Virus record (IMG/VR): IMGVR_UViG_3300036804_000107
Coordinates: 1 to 36,852 of that record
DNA from: a virus
Direction: 5' to 3' (one strand)
DNA length: 36,852 nucleotides
Shown here piece after piece: positions 33,684 through 36,852 of this stretch. Numbering within the stretch: position 1 is the first letter of the stretch; every line of letters starts with the position of its first letter. A program made the position numbers and the translations under genes. Below the pieces are notes generated by a model, which ran no database searches, was not told where the DNA came from, and saw only the letters and a program-made list of their open reading frames with translations.

Positions 33684-36290
33684 ATGGCCATTGTGGACCC
33701 GTTCGACGCGCCCGCTGCATCAGGTGGGATTGTCGATCCGTTCGACGCTGGCGCGGCTGCACCGGCTGACGATCATGGTTTGGCGCGACGGAAAAAAATG
33801 TCGCAGGCCGAATTGGCTGTTAGCCCGATCACCGAATATCCGAGAAATTACGCGGAAATGCGGACCGAAGCGCAGCAACAGGTCGGGCAGGGTGTCGAAC
33901 AGCTTACCAGCGCACTGCGCAACGCCAAGGGTGGCCTCTACGAGCCGGGCGAGGCCGCTAATCTTTGGCAGGGAGCAAAGGGCGCGGGTAATATCGGACT
34001 TGGCGCGCTTGGCTATTTGTTCTCGCCGGTCGGTGCGGCCTATCGCAGCGTCATCGGCCAGCCTCTTGAGGACGTGACCGGCGTTCCGCGCGAGTACACC
34101 GAATTTGCCGCGCAGTTGGCGACGCCGGGAATTGGCTTCACGGGCAAAGCGCCGGAAGTGGCAGCGGTGCCGCGTGGCTTCCGCACCGAAGCCGAACCGC
34201 CGTCCCCGCCAGCGCCATCGGTGTCGCCTGCGGTTCAACAGGCAATCGAAGGCCAGCCGCGAGCGTTGACGACCGAAAGCCGGACGGCGCAACAGGCCGC
34301 GCAGTTTCTTGCCAAGACGCCGGTTGGCGGCTCTATCGGCCGGGCCATCGAAGCCGTTCCCGGAAAGTTTGGCGAAGCGCGCAACGCTGTGGCCGATGAA
34401 CTCGGCGACTTTCGCACGCCGGGCAATGTCGCGTCCGACATACGCACCGAAATCGGCGGGGCGGCACAGACTGAAACACAGGCGGCGGAAACCGCCGCGC
34501 GCCAAGCCGATGAAGCGGCACAGGCGGAATATGAGCGAACCAATCAGCAGCGCGAGCAAGCCATCGCGCAGCAGGAACAGCGCAGCGCTCAAGCGGCCAA
34601 TCAGCAGATCGGGAGTGTCGCGCCGGTCAACATGGGCGACGCCATCATTGATACCGTGCAGGACAATCATCGGATCGCGCGCAACGCCAAGGATCAGGCT
34701 TATCGCGAGGCCGCCGATACCAACGCAACGGTGCTGGATGAGGCCAACGCCGACGCGCACGGGGCCGTTCAGCAAAGCTTGCGAAGCGATATCGACGGTC
34801 AGGGCCGCGTCGATTTGACGGCGGCGGCGGTGCCCACCGCGCGGGGCATGTTGCGCCGGATACGACAATTTTCCAGCGATGCGCGGACCCGGACAGCGCA
34901 AGCGCAGGCCGAAGCGATTGACGGCGGCGGGACAGTGGCCGATGCCGCGCAAACCGGGCAAAGCATGCGCAATATTGAAGGCGTGCGGCAAGACCTCAAC
35001 TTTGCTGCGAGCGGTGCCGACAATGACGCGGATCGCCGCGCCGCGCAGCGTATCATTCAAGGTTTCGATCAATGGCATGAAAATGCCATGCAACATTCGT
35101 TGATGGACGGCAGCGACCCCGGCGCGCTCGAAGCGTTTCAGCGCGCTCGCGCCGCCAATCGTGATTTTCGCGAACGCTTTGGTTACAACGACCGCAACGA
35201 TGCCGACGCGACCCTTAACAAGATCGTGCAGCCGGGCGATCAGATCGGGCCGGAAGATGTCAGTAAAGCGTTGTTCGCGGGCGGCAATAAGCCGACCCGG
35301 TTGCTCGATGCGATCTATCAGGCGACCGGCGACCACCCAAATCACGCCAATGTGGTGCAGGCCATTCGCGGCGGTTTTTGGCGCAAGCTTTCGGGCACCG
35401 GGCCGGGCGAGACTGCGCGGACGCCGGAAAATATCGCGGGCGGCATCCACGACTTTATGAACCGTCGCGAAACCGCAGGCCGAATTTTTACGCCGCAGGA
35501 TCAGGCATTGGCGCGAGCGCACGCTAACACATTGCGCGATGCGGTCGCGGCACGTCAGGAAGCCACCACAGCCGCGAAAGCCAATCGTCCGGTGCCGACC
35601 GAAGTGACCAAGGGGCCGATGCAGGATTTGGCGGATCGCGTCCTTGGCAGAGGCCAAAAAAGCGATGAAGCGCTGTTCGACACTATTGAAGGCTATGCGA
35701 AGTCAAAGGGCGGCGGCAAAGACATCGCGACGTTAGCGCAGGTCATGCGTAGCTTGCCGGAAGATTTGCGCGGCAATTTTCGCAACACTTTTATCCGTCG
35801 CTTGGGGACGGGGTTGAAGGGTGATTTTTCTCCGGCAAAATTTGCAGATGAGTGGACGACAAAAGTTAATCCGCAGGCCAAAGCGGTCTTGTTTGGCGAT
35901 GGGACGCATGTTCGCGCGCTTGATGAACTCGCCGACGCCTCGAAAACGTTCGATGAGGTGCATCGCCGGTTTGGCAATCCATCCGGCTCTGGTCAGGTGA
36001 TAAACTTCGGCAAGGGTCTTGCGGCGGTCGCGGGGGCGATGGCGGCGGGCACGCTGATTGGTCCGATGAAAATCATCGCGGGCGCATTGGGCGGCTACGG
36101 CACAGCAAAGTTTTTGGCAAGTCCGGCTGGCGCGGCAAGCGCCGCGCGATTTGCGCGACAGATGCAGCGCCTACAGGCTTCGCCGACTGTAACCAACGCG
36201 GCGGCGGTTCGATTGTCGATGCGCAACATGCGCAACACCGCGCTTGCACTTAGCAGCGCGTCAAGACCGCCCAACCGACCTCGACAATAA
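33684..36290 (+). CDS. Large ejection protein, P22 gp16/gp20-like position
   Basis: This 868-residue protein starts with ATG at 33684; a GTG at 33675 would overlap the previous stop. The N-terminus repeats IVDPFDA twice (residues 3-9 and 17-23). Then come long Gln-, Ala- and Glu-rich coiled helices (EQAIAQQEQRSAQAANQQIG) and a globular middle (DQWHENAMQHSLMDGSDPGA). The end has a glycine-rich hydrophobic segment (LAAVAGAMAAGTLIGPMKII, GALGGYG), a likely membrane insertion part. Size, order and composition match the largest P22-type ejection proteins. Confidence 0.75.
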   Translation: MAIVDPFDAPAASGGIVDPFDAGAAAPADDHGLARRKKMSQAELAVSPITEYPRNYAEMRTEAQQQVGQGVEQLTSALRNAKGGLYEPGEAANLWQGAKGAGNIGLGALGYLFSPVGAAYRSVIGQPLEDVTGVPREYTEFAAQLATPGIGFTGKAPEVAAVPRGFRTEAEPPSPPAPSVSPAVQQAIEGQPRALTTESRTAQQAAQFLAKTPVGGSIGRAIEAVPGKFGEARNAVADELGDFRTPGNVASDIRTEIGGAAQTETQAAETAARQADEAAQAEYERTNQQREQAIAQQEQRSAQAANQQIGSVAPVNMGDAIIDTVQDNHRIARNAKDQAYREAADTNATVLDEANADAHGAVQQSLRSDIDGQGRVDLTAAAVPTARGMLRRIRQFSSDARTRTAQAQAEAIDGGGTVADAAQTGQSMRNIEGVRQDLNFAASGADNDADRRAAQRIIQGFDQWHENAMQHSLMDGSDPGALEAFQRARAANRDFRERFGYNDRNDADATLNKIVQPGDQIGPEDVSKALFAGGNKPTRLLDAIYQATGDHPNHANVVQAIRGGFWRKLSGTGPGETARTPENIAGGIHDFMNRRETAGRIFTPQDQALARAHANTLRDAVAARQEATTAAKANRPVPTEVTKGPMQDLADRVLGRGQKSDEALFDTIEGYAKSKGGGKDIATLAQVMRSLPEDLRGNFRNTFIRRLGTGLKGDFSPAKFADEWTTKVNPQAKAVLFGDGTHVRALDELADASKTFDEVHRRFGNPSGSGQVINFGKGLAAVAGAMAAGTLIGPMKIIAGALGGYGTAKFLASPAGAASAARFARQMQRLQASPTVTNAAAVRLSMRNMRNTALALSSASRPPNRPRQ

Positions 36291-36303
36291 GCAACTCACA
36301 ATG

Positions 36304-36326
36304 ACCCGCCTCTGGCGGGTTTTTTA
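36304..36326 (+). terminator. Rho-independent terminator
   Basis: ACCCGCC and GGCGGGT pair exactly around a TCT loop, followed by seven T. It separates the ejection genes from the tail-fibre gene. Confidence 0.9.
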
Positions 36327-36339
36327 TTGGGGCAGCGAA

Positions 36340-36852
36340 ATGGCTGGCACCATCCCACTAAGCTTGACGCAACAGCTAGACGAATTTGGTTCACCGCTGG
36401 GGGGCGGCCTTCTCTATATCATCCAAGCCGGGACGATCTCGACGCCGCAGAACGCTTTTCAGGATGTCGCGCTTTCGATCCCGCTGCCCAATCCGATCCT
36501 GTTGGACGCCGCTGGCCGCGTTCCGCAATTTTTTCTCGCGGACGGTCAGATCAAGGTGCGGCTGCAAAACAGTCTCGGCGTCGTAAAGTTTCAGGCCGAC
36601 AATTTGCTGGTGATTGGGCCGTCCGCTGGCGGTGGTGGCGGCGGTGGCCCTTCGGTCGATCCAACGACGGTCCTGCAAACCGGCGATATCAAGCCGCGCT
36701 ATGACACCGCGATTATCGCGGGCTTTGTTCGTGCCAATGGCAACACGATTGGCAGCGCAGTGTCCGGCGCTTCCGAATTGGCCGACGCCTCGGCGCAGCC
36801 GTTGTTCAATTTTCTCTGGCTAAAAGACCCGGCGTTGGCAGTGACGCCGGGC
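36340..36852 (+). CDS. Tail fibre protein with collar-like domain, partial
   Basis: The ATG at 36340 opens a frame with no stop to the window end (171 codons). It starts MAGTIPLSLTQQLDEFGSPL and has a beta-rich N-terminal docking domain (LLYIIQAGTISTPQNAFQDV, PNPILLDAAGRVPQFFLADG, QIKVRLQNSLGVVKFQAD), then a Gly-rich linker (SAGGGGGGGPS), then TGDIKPRYDTAIIAGFVRAN, GNTIGSAVSGASELADAS, PLFNFLWLKD, the start of a tail-collar-type domain found in fibres of rhizobial phages. It determines attachment to the host and is cut by the window edge. Confidence 0.85.
   Translation, partial: MAGTIPLSLTQQLDEFGSPLGGGLLYIIQAGTISTPQNAFQDVALSIPLPNPILLDAAGRVPQFFLADGQIKVRLQNSLGVVKFQADNLLVIGPSAGGGGGGGPSVDPTTVLQTGDIKPRYDTAIIAGFVRANGNTIGSAVSGASELADASAQPLFNFLWLKDPALAVTPG

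Noticed and set aside
33720-35657. 645-codon open frame on the minus strand
   Set aside because: It is antisense to the large ejection gene, has no ribosome site, and its composition (Arg, Ala, His-rich) is that expected from the reverse of GC-rich coding DNA.
1-36852. CRISPR array or tRNA genes
   Set aside because: No regular spaced repeats and no cloverleaf with a T-loop motif were recognised by eye; a tRNA search tool would be decisive.

Overview
The window is GC-rich and reads as most of a temperate, short-tailed (podovirus-type) phage or prophage of an alphaproteobacterium, probably from the Rhizobiales (Bradyrhizobium/Rhodopseudomonas-like). The case rests on the module order: tyrosine integrase, repressor/Cro switch, recombination genes, TerS-TerL, P22-type portal, scaffold, coat, gp4/gp10-like tail genes, DNA-ejection proteins and tail fibre. 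Codon use and several small proteins are of rhizobial-phage type. Both edges cut genes: a minus-strand gene runs off base 1 and a tail-fibre gene runs off base 36852. No lysis cassette, replicative helicase, tRNA or CRISPR array was seen.

Layout. (1) 1-3946, minus: tightly coupled small accessory genes, many with ATGA overlaps, including membrane or secreted peptides and three small DNA-binding regulators. (2) 4300-4680, plus: an isolated winged-helix regulator with a perfect 17-bp palindrome upstream. (3) 4677-8502, minus: a four-helix membrane protein, an integrase with a likely TTG start and a candidate attP region, an excisionase-like HTH protein and small conserved phage proteins. (4) 8740-9719: the lysogeny switch, with a TTG-started XRE repressor (minus) facing a Cro-like gene (plus). 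(5) 9738-13643, plus: early operon with a DnaA-domain-IV-like protein, Gp157, a Rad52-type annealing protein, an HNH-type nuclease and a short DUF1376 protein; an HNH endonuclease gene runs into the end of the last from the opposite strand. (6) 14252-14773: DUF6456-like regulator, then a possible small RNA with a strong terminator. (7) 14952-18286, minus: accessory island with the antirestriction protease ArdC, a DnaJ-like zinc-finger protein, a DUF3846-like protein, a serine recombinase, a small HTH protein and membrane peptide, driven by three copies of one promoter/operator cassette. (8) 18406-36852, plus: packaging, head, tail and ejection operon, interrupted by one reversed gene at 21477-21860.

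How the parts fit. The repressor at 8901-9293 probably binds a recurring site (core CGTAA-N3-TTACG and half variants) found in the switch region and in front of other transcription units, including late-region loci. The accessory island has a separate, repeated operator built around CCTAGG. The most unusual observations are these two site families, the RBS-masking hairpin on the HNH gene, the possible 14.8-kb small RNA, a parS-like sequence in the head operon, and a (F/Y)(S/T)PLANLG motif shared by three consecutive ejection proteins. All function calls come from reading the sequence; no database search was run.
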